Shown here: one piece after another, positions 1 through 8,212 of the stretch
How the letters are laid out: each line of letters starts with the position of its first letter
How positions within the stretch are numbered: the stretch's first letter is position 1
Assembly (NCBI GenBank): GCA_035443705.1
Contig: DAORSV010000006.1
Span: forward strand, 1-34,836
Reading direction: 5' to 3'
DNA length: 34,836 nt
From: CADEGZ01 sp035443705
GTDB lineage: Bacteria; Pseudomonadota; Gammaproteobacteria; UBA6186; Azoamicaceae
Position numbers and translations under genes: made by a program
Notes under the pieces: generated by a model
The model's input: the letters and a program-made list of their open reading frames with translations, nothing else
The model's database searches: none
Told to the model about the DNA's origin: nothing

Positions 1-69
1 AGGATCAAAAATTATGTCCCTGAATTTAAAAAAATTATTGTATCAGGCGCCCGTAATGAGGAAAAATAA
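1..69 (+). CDS. C-terminal tail of an unidentified gene (cut by window edge)
   Basis: Frame 1 is open from the first base and ends at a TAA at 67-69, giving 22 residues that end in GARNEEK. The next gene starts 13 bases later on the same strand, so this looks like the 3' end of a cotranscribed gene. Too little is present to name a family. Confidence 0.4.
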   Translation, partial: RIKNYVPEFKKIIVSGARNEEK

Positions 70-82
70 CGAGATTCACTGA

Positions 83-973
83 ATGAACTTTCAATATTCA
101 ACATTATTTAATGCACCGCTGTCCTTAGCGACTTACACCTTGTTAGCCTGTGCCATTTTATCTTTGTGGATAAAGCGTGACTATGCTGTTTGGGCCACGC
201 TTTTTGTAGTTGCCACAATATGCGGAATAATCAGTAATCGACTACAGTGGCCCGCATTATTGTTTATGATGTTATTTGCGGGGCTCTGTTATTTTACTTT
301 TCATGCCAGACATCTTAAATTAAAAATCACTTGTGGCATATTTGTATATATTATGAGTATTTTGCTTTGGTATCATCAGATTCCCGGTTTTGCTAATTGG
401 CAAATCGTGAATGACACATTGTTGAGTGCGGACGCTCTGCCGTTTTCAATGTATTTAAATTTTGACAAACCCCTTGTTGGTCTTTTGATATTAGGTTTTG
501 GTACTTTGCCTTTATTAAAGTCCAAAAAAGACGGGTATAGCGTTTTCATTAAAACAGTGCCTATAGCAATCATAGGTACTTTTGTTATTGCAGGATTAGC
601 CTATGCCTTTGGGTATATAAAATTTGAACCCAAATGGGATAATTTCTTTATTGTGTGGTTTACAAGTAATTTATTTTTGACAGTGATCGCAGAAGAAGTT
701 TTGTTTAGAGGCTTTGTTCAAAAATATTTGTCTCTTGCCTTTGCGAAAATTTGGTTTGGCAGTGGGCTTGCACTATTGATTGCCTCGATATTATTTGCAG
801 TTGTGCACACGGGTGGTTTGACTTATATATTCCTGGCTTTTGTTTCGGGAATTTTATACGGCTGGGTTTATATAAAAACTAATCGCATCGAAGCGAGTAT
901 TTTGACACATCTATTTTTAAATTCTGTTCATATTTTATTATTGACTTACCCAGGTCAGGCAAGCATTACATGA
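83..973 (+). CDS. CPBP-family intramembrane metalloprotease
   Basis: A 296-residue polytopic membrane protein with about eight hydrophobic segments. The three CPBP (Abi/Rce1-like) motifs are in order: EEVLFR at residues 204-209, FAVVH at 238-242, and HLFLN at 276-280. These supply the Glu, His and Asn residues of the membrane-embedded zinc site in this family. Family members act as type II CAAX-like proteases or in bacteriocin immunity and protein maturation; the substrate here cannot be read from sequence. The gene lies 13 bases after a truncated gene and upstream of a secreted transglutaminase-like protein. The ribosome-binding site is weak. The Rce1 relationship invites comparison with the CaaX-ending protein at 4757-7407, but bacterial CPBP proteins are not known to process bacterial CaaX proteins. 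Confidence 0.85.
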   Translation: MNFQYSTLFNAPLSLATYTLLACAILSLWIKRDYAVWATLFVVATICGIISNRLQWPALLFMMLFAGLCYFTFHARHLKLKITCGIFVYIMSILLWYHQIPGFANWQIVNDTLLSADALPFSMYLNFDKPLVGLLILGFGTLPLLKSKKDGYSVFIKTVPIAIIGTFVIAGLAYAFGYIKFEPKWDNFFIVWFTSNLFLTVIAEEVLFRGFVQKYLSLAFAKIWFGSGLALLIASILFAVVHTGGLTYIFLAFVSGILYGWVYIKTNRIEASILTHLFLNSVHILLLTYPGQASIT

Positions 974-1011
974 AAAAATAAAAAAGCAGGGTAGATTTTT
1001 TAGTATTCAAA

Positions 1012-1041
1012 TTGACCAGATTGCTTTCTTCTTGTTAAAAT
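1012..1041 (+). promoter_or_regulatory. Candidate sigma-70 promoter for the DUF3857 gene
   Basis: A -35 hexamer TTGACC at 1012-1017 and a -10 hexamer TAAAAT at 1036-1041 are separated by 18 bases. Predicted transcription would start about 45 bases upstream of the gene start. Called by eye only. Confidence 0.45.
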
Positions 1042-1092
1042 CTTAAAGCTGTTAAGCCTGTTATCTTTAACTAAGAAATGGAAGTTATGTTA

Positions 1093-2985
1093 ATGAATAT
1101 TATTCGTAGTGCCTCGGTTATTGTTTTTGTCATGTTGAGTTTTTTTACTTCTGTCGAAGCGCGTTGGGCAACCCCGGACGATTTAGATATCATCACGGAA
1201 TCTTATAATCGGGATTTACAGATCAATAAAGATGGAACATATGTAGAAACAATCGATTTAACATTAGTGGCGACCAAAGAAAGTGGAAAAGATAGATTGG
1301 TTTCTTTTCCCTTAGTTTATAATGCGCAGAGCTCTACATTAGTTGTGTTAGAGGCTAAAACCATTTGCAATGGTATTGAATATCCTGTTGATTTAAAAGA
1401 GATAGAAGACAAACCTCTGGCCAGTAGTCCACAGGGTTTTGATCAAAATCGACAATTGTTAATTGCTTTTCCAGAAATGGCCTTAAATGCAAAAATCTTT
1501 ATAAAATATCAAACTACAGTAACAGAAGTGCCTGTGCCAGGCTTTTTTTCAACGCAATATATTTATGGTGCTGATGCCTACGAGAAAAATAGCAAGGTAC
1601 ATGTTAGGTCTGCGATCCCATTTTTTGTAGAGGTGAATGATCCTGAAAAAGTCCTCACTATTACAGAAAAGCAGTCTAATAAACAATATGAAATGGATAT
1701 TATCTTAATAAAACCGATTATTAAAGTAGCCATAGATGAACAGAATATGTCGCTTGATGGAAAATTACTCCCCTGGGTGACTATTTCTACATTGGATCAA
1801 TGGCCAAAATTAGGGGCAATGTTGATTCCACAATACGAAGAAAAAATAAATCAAACATTACCGCCGCTTTTCGAAACAATTGCCATTGAGGCCGAAAAAA
1901 AAACAACGACTATCGAAAAAATTAATACCGTGACCTCAAAATTATCAGAAACGATTACCTATATGGGAGATTGGCGTACAATTAAGGGTGCCTATATCCC
2001 GAGGCCGTTAGCGGAGATTGTTAAAACAAAAATTGGCGATTGCAAAGATTTTTCTGCAGCAACAGTGGCAATCTTAAGACGCTTAGGCATTGCATCCAAT
2101 GTGGCTTTGGTTTATCGCGGTTGGGAGCCAAGTCGATCTCCAAATCATCTTCCAACTTTAAATCAGTTTAACCATGCTTTTGTGATGGTTGAAGATAAGG
2201 ATAAGATACTTTGGATAGATCCGACCAATTTTAGTAGTTATGCGCAGGGGATTTATCCTGATGTTGCCAATCGCGATGCCTTAGTGCTGAAACCTTTAGC
2301 GCCTAGTCTTTTGCATACACAAGCACTCGATCTCAAAAATTCAAACATAACGCTTTCGGAAAAAATTTCTATGTCAAAGGAAGCGTTTGATACTGCTAAA
2401 GTAGAGGGTGAATTGTCGCTTTCGGGCACCGTTGTCTTGCCATTGACAGGTGCTGATCTGAGGTTTTCTAAGGAAATTATTAGTCGAGCGATTATTAATA
2501 CGGTAGCTAACGAAAGTCGTGTTGTTAATTGGCATGTAGGTGATTATAATTTAGCATCGCGCATCGTCGATAGCGTAAAGTTTAATTTTGATTTAACAGA
2601 AAAGCATACGCGATTAAAAACGACAGCGGGTAACGCATTTTTGTTGCCTGTTTCTCATAAAATCACGACTTTATTAATTAAGACAAAAGATCGTGTGACA
2701 GATTTATTATTTTATGATCCTGCCACTTACTATACGCGCATTCTGTTGTCTCAAACATCGTTGATTGGCACGGAAGCTGCTTGTCGTGTCGATAGCCCAT
2801 GGTTTGCAGGAACACGAAATGTTTCTAATACTTTAAAGGGAATTGAGGTGACAGACGAACTGGTTGTTAAGAAAAATAAAATTTTAAATACAGAATTAAA
2901 ATCAGATAAATATGCAAAATTTCAAGAAGAAGTCTTTAGTTGTTTTGGAGATACCGCTTTGGTGTATAAGCATGTTCAATTTTAG
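1093..2985 (+). CDS. Secreted DUF3857 / transglutaminase-like protein
   Basis: A 630-residue exported protein. Residues 1-23 form a signal peptide ending VEA before RWATP. A DUF3857-type beta-rich region covers roughly residues 25-250. A transglutaminase-like core follows with the Cys of GDCKDFSAA at about 317, the His of FNHAF at about 361 and the Asp of WIDPT at about 376, the usual Cys-His-Asp triad. A further beta-rich domain fills the C-terminus. Such proteins sit in the periplasm or at the outer membrane and may crosslink, cleave or bind protein amides; the actual reaction is unknown. An ATG lies at 1078, but 1093 is preferred: GGAAG at 1080-1084 is 8 bases upstream of it and the signal peptide then begins cleanly. 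The next gene starts 14 bases downstream and is probably cotranscribed. Confidence 0.85.
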   Translation: MNIIRSASVIVFVMLSFFTSVEARWATPDDLDIITESYNRDLQINKDGTYVETIDLTLVATKESGKDRLVSFPLVYNAQSSTLVVLEAKTICNGIEYPVDLKEIEDKPLASSPQGFDQNRQLLIAFPEMALNAKIFIKYQTTVTEVPVPGFFSTQYIYGADAYEKNSKVHVRSAIPFFVEVNDPEKVLTITEKQSNKQYEMDIILIKPIIKVAIDEQNMSLDGKLLPWVTISTLDQWPKLGAMLIPQYEEKINQTLPPLFETIAIEAEKKTTTIEKINTVTSKLSETITYMGDWRTIKGAYIPRPLAEIVKTKIGDCKDFSAATVAILRRLGIASNVALVYRGWEPSRSPNHLPTLNQFNHAFVMVEDKDKILWIDPTNFSSYAQGIYPDVANRDALVLKPLAPSLLHTQALDLKNSNITLSEKISMSKEAFDTAKVEGELSLSGTVVLPLTGADLRFSKEIISRAIINTVANESRVVNWHVGDYNLASRIVDSVKFNFDLTEKHTRLKTTAGNAFLLPVSHKITTLLIKTKDRVTDLLFYDPATYYTRILLSQTSLIGTEAACRVDSPWFAGTRNVSNTLKGIEVTDELVVKKNKILNTELKSDKYAKFQEEVFSCFGDTALVYKHVQF

Positions 2986-2999
2986 CAGGAGATAATGTT

Positions 3000-3926
3000 G
3001 TGGCTACAGAAAATGATAGAACTAGTGGAGGAGATGATGCTCCAGGGTTGCTTCCTGAGGTTGTCAGTGATGATAAAGAATCGTCTGATGAAGAATTCGA
3101 ATTCTCTGATGAAGAATCGTCTAATGGAAGAGGTGATGAGGTACCTGAACGGAGGCTTTGTTGTAACAAAAAATCAAATGTTCCAAGAAAAAGGTGGCGA
3201 AGAAATTGGTTTGTAAGAACTTTTTTAGCTGAAGTGCCGATCGTTGGTCATTTTTTTAGTAAGTCGAAGTGTTCTGATATCCTTTATTACGCCCTTAAAT
3301 CGGTGTGTGAGCTAGCGGGTGGTGGTGCTGCAATGGCTTTAATACCTGAAGAGCCGGCAGAGACTGAAAAAGCTAGAATTTTTAAATTAACTGTTGCAAT
3401 GGCGGCGGGTAAGGCTGTGGGAGCGATGGCTTATAACACAGTCATCGGCGGGGCGAGAATGCTTTATGACTGTTACCTAAAGCATAGTTTTTTGTCCCAC
3501 ATGCGTGATGATGAGGTAGAAATTAGAAGTGAAGAAAAAAATGAGGTTGTCTTAAGTGAAACTAAAGATTGCAGAGAAAACAGCGTCTCTAAAATAATTT
3601 TTTCTGAAATACCAATTGTGGGTCATTTTTTGCGTGAGCCTAAATGTTCTGATGCGTTTTATTTTGCAGGTAAATCCATCTGTGAGTTGACTGTAGGTGG
3701 TATTGGGATGTCGCTCGAAGCGAGTACCGAACAAGTACTTATTACGAGGCTTGCTGCAGCAACAGTTGGCATGTTTGCGGGGGGGGTTGTTTATAATACG
3801 GTAGGTAGTGTGAGTAACAGTATGAGTAACGGAGTGACATTATTTTATCATTGCTGCCTAAGTAGAAGATCGAAAAACGTACGCGATCAACAAGGTGCTA
3901 CTTTGAATGCTCAGCTTGTCTCATAG
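3000..3926 (+). CDS. Unknown protein with acidic N-terminus and duplicated glycine-rich hydrophobic module
   Basis: A 308-residue protein I do not recognise. It starts at GTG 3000, with AGGAG at 2987-2991 placed 8 bases upstream. Residues 20-50 are very acidic (DDKESSDEEFEFSDEES), followed by a basic stretch with RRLCCNKK (51-58) and RKRWRR. Then come two copies of one module: residues 75-160 and 200-287. Each begins EVPIVGHF or EIPIVGHF, continues with KCSD, then S(V/I)CEL and GGG or VGG, an alanine/glycine-rich hydrophobic stretch, and (A/V)YNTV, and ends in Y-x-C-x-L. The small-residue-rich helices suggest membrane hairpins. There is no signal peptide. The acid-basic-hydrophobic layout, and the dicysteine motif shared with the 831-residue protein at 4757-7407, would suit a secreted effector, but that is inference. 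Confidence 0.75.
   Translation: MATENDRTSGGDDAPGLLPEVVSDDKESSDEEFEFSDEESSNGRGDEVPERRLCCNKKSNVPRKRWRRNWFVRTFLAEVPIVGHFFSKSKCSDILYYALKSVCELAGGGAAMALIPEEPAETEKARIFKLTVAMAAGKAVGAMAYNTVIGGARMLYDCYLKHSFLSHMRDDEVEIRSEEKNEVVLSETKDCRENSVSKIIFSEIPIVGHFLREPKCSDAFYFAGKSICELTVGGIGMSLEASTEQVLITRLAAATVGMFAGGVVYNTVGSVSNSMSNGVTLFYHCCLSRRSKNVRDQQGATLNAQLVS
3222..3860 (+). repeat. Internal tandem duplication within the gene at 3000-3926
   Basis: Codons 75-160 (3222-3479) and 200-287 (3597-3860) encode the same module. Similarity is visible in the DNA as well, for example GGTCATTTTTT followed a few bases later by TGTTCTGAT in both copies. The copies are separated by a charged linker of about 40 residues. Confidence 0.8.
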
Positions 3927-3957
3927 TTTGAGCCAGTAAATTTGTAAAAAGACAGAT

Positions 3958-4584
3958 TTATGGCCACCAACAATTAAGACAAATGTCGTCAATAAATAAA
4001 TTGACATGTTCTAAGGTTGCAGAGTCTGGTATTGGGGTTGGGTTTCCTTCTAAAAGCTTAACAGTATAAGTCAAGGTTCTTTTTTTAGCATCGTATATAG
4101 GGTCAAGTAATTGAACAAAAAAGTTTAGGTGTTCTGCAGATCCTGAATCTTCTACAGATGCATTGATAGCAGCATTAGGCGGATTCTTTGTAAATCCATT
4201 TGGATCTGAATTTTTCCAAAGGTTCAAAAGTTCCTCTAACGTAATTAATTCAACTTTTCTAATAGGTCTTTGTGTAAATGCCGTAGCATAAGGAGATACA
4301 TCATGTAAAGTTAATTTAAAAGTGCCTGGTTTCGAAACACCATTTTTTTCAATGACGGCTTTAGGACTAGATTGAATAATTAAATAAAATTCTTTTTGTT
4401 GCTCTTGGTTATTCGTCATATTTTTATTTTGTATACTTTTTTCTTCATTTGTCGATTTTGATAAGGTGTCGGTTGCGGTAGCGATTGTGGAACTGAGAGA
4501 TAATAATAAAAACGTTATAGATAATCCCAGTGTTTTTTTTATGTTTTTAAGTTTTGAGCCGAATTGTCTTCTTTTAAGTACCAT
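3958..4584 (-). CDS. Small exported protein of unknown function
   Basis: A 208-residue protein. A basic N-terminus (KRRQFGSKLKNIKK) leads into a hydrophobic signal peptide of about residues 18-34 with a likely cut after ATA (residue 37). A polar Gln/Asn-rich linker follows to residue 64. The folded part contains GTFKLTL, then AFTQRP, a LEELLNLW helix and FTKNPPNAAI (residues 131-140), followed by beta-rich sequence and a C-terminal CLNCWWP. The order beta strand, F-x-x-RP, W, F-x-x-x-PPNA resembles a family of exported proteins that I recall from environmental bacteria, but I cannot name it. The start is supported by AAGGAG 7 bases upstream of the ATG. It is convergent with the duplicated-module gene, whose end is 31 bases away. 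Confidence 0.7.
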   Translation of the reverse strand: MVLKRRQFGSKLKNIKKTLGLSITFLLLSLSSTIATATDTLSKSTNEEKSIQNKNMTNNQEQQKEFYLIIQSSPKAVIEKNGVSKPGTFKLTLHDVSPYATAFTQRPIRKVELITLEELLNLWKNSDPNGFTKNPPNAAINASVEDSGSAEHLNFFVQLLDPIYDAKKRTLTYTVKLLEGNPTPIPDSATLEHVNLFIDDICLNCWWP

Positions 4585-4616
4585 AACGTTTCTCCTTGCT
4601 TCTATGTATTAAAATT

Positions 4617-4636
4617 AATTAGGGATCAAACTAATT
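4617..4636. other. Short inverted repeat upstream of the exported-protein gene
   Basis: AATTAG and CTAATT arms (6 bases each) flank an 8-base centre, 33 bases upstream of the start at 4584. It could be an operator, but arms this short and AT-rich arise easily by chance. Confidence 0.2.
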
Positions 4637-4756
4637 TTCTGTTCAATAACTTGAAGTATAGACAAAAATAGGGCAGTAGAGTGTGCCTAATGTTTTATAA
4701 ATTGCAAAAGAATCTTATAAATGTTTACAGGCTGTAATTTAAGCCAGTTTTATTTG

Positions 4757-7407
4757 TTACGACACAACACAACAATGCGTTCGTTTACCTTTATTATTGA
4801 GGATATTGTCGGCCTTACTGGTGTGTAGATGCTGATCGTACATGCTCAATATTTTCCTTCCTTCTTGGTGTCTCCCAGAGTCTAGAGGTGCTTCAAGAGC
4901 TTTGTTTAACTTGTTAACTTCTTGAAGACTAAGCAGAGGAACATTCGAATCTGGAAAAGTGTCGAATTTAGAAATTTTTAGGACAATCACTTCTGGATTT
5001 CCCTCGTAGAATTCACGAAAACTCCTCCCAAACCGCGCCATCACTGCCGTAGAGGCAGACAGCAATATTGGGAAAAAAACTCTTCTAAAGTTAGTTTGCT
5101 CTATTGGTAAATTATCAGAACCAGAGAAATACAAATCAATGATTAACTTCATTCCNNNNNNNNNNNNNNNNNNNNNNNNNNNNNNNNNNNNNNNNNNNNN
5201 NNNNNNNNNNNNNNNNNNNNNNNNNNNNNNNNNNNNNNNNNNNNNNNNNNNNNNNCTATTGGTAAATTATCAGAACCAGAGAAATACAAATCAATGATTA
5301 ACTTCATTCCTAATGCAATGGTAAATCCATAGAGAGCAGCGGTATTAAGCGTTTCGCTGATATTGCCACCAACAGCGTCTCTTTTAGAAGCACATATTGG
5401 TGCAACTCGGGTGAAAGCAAAAACAAGGGCAGGAATTGCAGAAAAGCATTCAAAAAGCCATTTGTCTAAGTCGGAAGAAAAACCGGGTGTTTCAAATTTA
5501 CTGACTATTTTGATGATATCGGTGCGGATAATCTGATACAGTCCCCAATGAATAGTAGAATAATTGATGAAATCAAAAGCACGTCTTACACCCTTAGAAC
5601 AACAACGCTTCTTAAAATTAGGGGAAATAGAATTATATGCCAAAGAGAGTAGTGCTAAAGCCATAGGAATAGAAGCGACGCGTGTTAAAAATCTTTCAAG
5701 ATCCATACCTCCGGACCTGCTTTCTGCTGGCAACAGTGTCGTATGTACTAAAATAGCAATTTCTAAGCACTTGCTTAAAACGACAGCACTTGCTGATAAA
5801 GCTTCCAATGTTCTAAATAGCGTATTAACTAAAGTTTTTGGATTTCTTAAGGCGTAAACGCCGCCAGAAAATCCGAGTGTTCCTAAGAACGGTTCAAACC
5901 ACATAACAGTAGAAACATCTTTAAAAGTATCATTTACCCGTAAAATTTGTAATACAACCGCAATGGGCACTTGTGAAAGTAATAATGCTTTTACAAGTGG
6001 GTTGGCGTTCAATAATGCAGACAAAGTTTCACGATCACGAGGATTACAACAACGCCGCTTGCCTGTTGCATACTGTAGATGCCGAAGCGCAAATTTATCC
6101 TCTTCTTCCGTAATATCCAAGGTGTGTAACAAGCTTTCTTTGGGGGCCAGTACTATTTTGTCGGCAGGATTTTTGGAAGACATGAGCTTTAGAAATGGCT
6201 CTAGTTCGGCGGGATTTTTCAGCATTTGAGTAATTTTCGGACTAATTGCTTGTATTGCTTTACGTACTAATGAGGCTTCGAGAACATCATCAAAATCGTT
6301 TTCCTGAAATAGTTTCAGATGGACAGCAAGAAAATATTGATGGAATATAAAATTGTCGTTTCCTATTGTTTTTATTGGAGCTATATCTTCAGATTCATCT
6401 TGTTCATCTATTTTAACCAGGGGGGCAGTTGTAGTCTGTATTTGAATTATTTCTATAAATTCATTGGATATTGTATCTTTATTTAAAATCTGAATTCCTT
6501 TTTTATCACTTACAGTTTTAAGTGCCGTTGTCAACGTTTCAAAAGCTGTTTTTATATGAGTGGCGTGTTTTGCAATGAAGGTTTGATTTTTCCCCTGTTG
6601 CCTAGGTTTGAGCCCCTTTTGTTCTGATGATTCTAATCGTTTCATAAATGGTTCAATGCTAGCTACTATTAACTCAGGGTGGTTTAGAATAAAATGAGCA
6701 TTTTGTATAATTTCAAAGGGAAAAGGTCTAAGAAAAAACAACTTAACCAAGTTAACAATTTCTGTATCGTTCTTCGATGCTAAATCTTGAAAGATAGCTT
6801 CAAATTGTTGTTGGGTATTTTCCTGCAGTTCCTCATAAGCACTAACGTTCGATTGAAATATCGCTAAAATATAATCCAGCCTTTGCGGTTCAGTAGCGGA
6901 TGGAGCAATAGGGTGAGTTTTCAATCCTTCCGCAAGATTGCGTAGCTTGGTTTGAAATAAACGCTGTAGCATGACTTCCTGATAGAGTTTTAGTAAGCTT
7001 GATATAAAAAAGGTTCCCAAAACTTGTTGTGTTTGTGCTATGGTAAGATCTGCACCTTCAAGCTCTGTCTCAAAAAGGCAGGTCATGCCATTAAAAAAAT
7101 CTTTGTCAACAAATCGCTCAGCGTCATTTATACTTAAAGAGGTGCTCGATTCTCTTCGCCATGGCCCATCAAATGCCGACATTCCTGAGCAATGTTTTAA
7201 GATTCCCTCACAAGAATTAAGGAAATTCTGCAAAAGCGTTGTTAATTGTTGTTTTCCGCGTTCTTCTAATACCGCTTCAACCACTTTAAAAAAAACAAGA
7301 GAATATCCGGTTAATTCAATGCCTGGCTTTTCTTTTTCATGTTTCTCTTCAAAGTCGTCTGCTTTTTTCATTTCTGAGAATCCGTTAACGTCTTCAAACT
7401 CAAACAT
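4757..7407 (-). CDS. 831-residue unknown protein with C-terminal CaaX box (candidate effector), interrupted by assembly gap
   Basis: The gene is read through a run of 100 Ns by merging the two identical 55-base copies that flank it. The part before the merge is exactly 700 codons and the remainder 131 codons in the same frame, giving 831 residues. The first 450 residues are mostly charged amphipathic helices. From about 465 to 740 there are several hydrophobic segments (around 470-490, 505-518, 535-558, 575-592, 650-668, 690-710, 725-740), likely membrane-associated. Basic dicysteine motifs occur at KRRCCNPR (450-457) and KKRCCSKG (599-606). The protein ends KGKRTHCCVVS. CVVS fits Cys-aliphatic-aliphatic-Ser, the farnesyltransferase recognition box, with a second Cys and basic residues before it as in Ras proteins. 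No signal peptide is seen. AGGAGG lies just before the ATG at 7407. I recognise no family; an effector role is inferred. Confidence 0.7.
5101..5310. repeat. Exact 55-base direct duplicate flanking the N gap
   Basis: Positions 5101-5155 and 5256-5310 are the same 55 bases. Both encode the residues from GMKLI to NLPI of the 831-residue protein. The copy is most simply an assembly overlap and not a biological repeat. Confidence 0.85.
5156..5255. other. Assembly gap of exactly 100 Ns, probably artificial
   Basis: The gap is exactly 100 Ns, a common placeholder length. The 55 bases on its left (5101-5155) are identical to the 55 bases on its right (5256-5310), as expected when two contig ends overlap by a fixed k-mer length and are scaffolded without merging. 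Deleting 5156-5310 restores one continuous reading frame. Confidence 0.85.
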
Positions 7408-7455
7408 AATTCCTCCTTTTCCTATGTAAAAACTTTGATCATCTTAACAATAATT

Positions 7456-8202
7456 TTATGTGCCGCCTTTTTGCCAATTAACCGAAGCGATTAACGGAGC
7501 GTATAAGTCTTCTTCAAGCGAGATAGAGATGGATTTTACTTCTTCTTCAGTGGGTGGCTGTTCTTGAAAAATAATTTTCTCGACATCTGTAATAAGCGCT
7601 AATGGGGTTTGTTCTGCACCTTCGCCCATTACGAACACAGCGGCTGTTGCTAAACTATCTAAGATATTCATCTGAGTGCAACGCAGCAGATGACCGTAAA
7701 TATCGGGTTTACCAATGTAGTTATAGAGTGGTTGAAATCCACACCAACCTAGCGCGATACCTGTTACGCCACGTCGAAGAGGCGTTGTATGACTGTCAGT
7801 AATCAGAATGCCCATTTCATTGCAGTGATAAGCTTCTTTTAGTGTTTTCCAAAGCATTTCTGCTTCTGCCTGAATATTCAACGGATAAAGAACATAATTC
7901 CCATCGCTATTTGATTCGTCTATTCCGGCGGTTGGAATTAAAATGTTATTTTTGATGGTCAGGCATACGCCATATTTTTCAATATAATCGCCCTCTAAAT
8001 ATAAATCAGCCTCTTGTTGAATTAATGCGAATTTATTATTAACCACTTTTTTTGAAAAAATTCTATTTTGAGATACGCTTAATATTTTGGAGGTTATTAC
8101 CAGAATGCTTTTTTCAGGAACATGTGGAATATATTGCATAACAATTTTCGAAAGCGACTCTTTTGGCGTTACAATATGCGTTCTGTAGCTTTTTATTTCC
8201 AT
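7456..8202 (-). CDS. CofE-like F420-0:gamma-glutamyl ligase family protein
   Basis: A 248-residue protein matching the CofE fold family that, in F420-producing organisms, adds glutamate to coenzyme F420-0 using GTP. Visible family features are the N-terminal LVITSKILS strand (34-42), PTAGIDESN (90-98), ITDSHTTPLRRG (134-145), the glycine-rich segment to GWCGF, and LATAAVFVMGEGAEQTP (184-200). No other F420 gene is in the window, and gammaproteobacteria of this type are not known to make F420, so the real substrate is probably different. The gene starts 10 bases after the yaiI stop and is probably cotranscribed with it; the 831-residue protein follows 48 bases downstream. Confidence 0.8.
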   Translation of the reverse strand: MEIKSYRTHIVTPKESLSKIVMQYIPHVPEKSILVITSKILSVSQNRIFSKKVVNNKFALIQQEADLYLEGDYIEKYGVCLTIKNNILIPTAGIDESNSDGNYVLYPLNIQAEAEMLWKTLKEAYHCNEMGILITDSHTTPLRRGVTGIALGWCGFQPLYNYIGKPDIYGHLLRCTQMNILDSLATAAVFVMGEGAEQTPLALITDVEKIIFQEQPPTEEEVKSISISLEEDLYAPLIASVNWQKGGT

Positions 8203-8212
8203 AAATTATCTC

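Noticed and set aside
3093..3106. Fourteen-base palindrome AGAATTCGAATTCT in the acidic region of the 308-residue gene
   Set aside because: Arms of 7 bases are expected once or twice by chance in a window of this length.
2995..3216. An ATG-started frame overlapping the start of the duplicated-module gene
   Set aside because: The ribosome-binding site is only 3 bases from this ATG but 8 from the GTG at 3000, and the 3000 frame encodes the duplicated, protein-like module.
4733..4760. Possible terminator after the 831-residue gene
   Set aside because: Only a 4-base GGCT/AGCC stem is found and no T-tract follows in the minus-strand direction.
4757..5152. A separate 131-residue gene starting at ATG 5152
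   Set aside because: Its first residues repeat those encoded on the other side of the N gap. It is the C-terminal part of the 831-residue protein.
7040..7429. A 129-codon plus-strand frame antisense to the 831-residue gene
   Set aside because: No ribosome-binding site, Ser/Lys-rich low-quality sequence, and it lies entirely opposite a well-supported gene.
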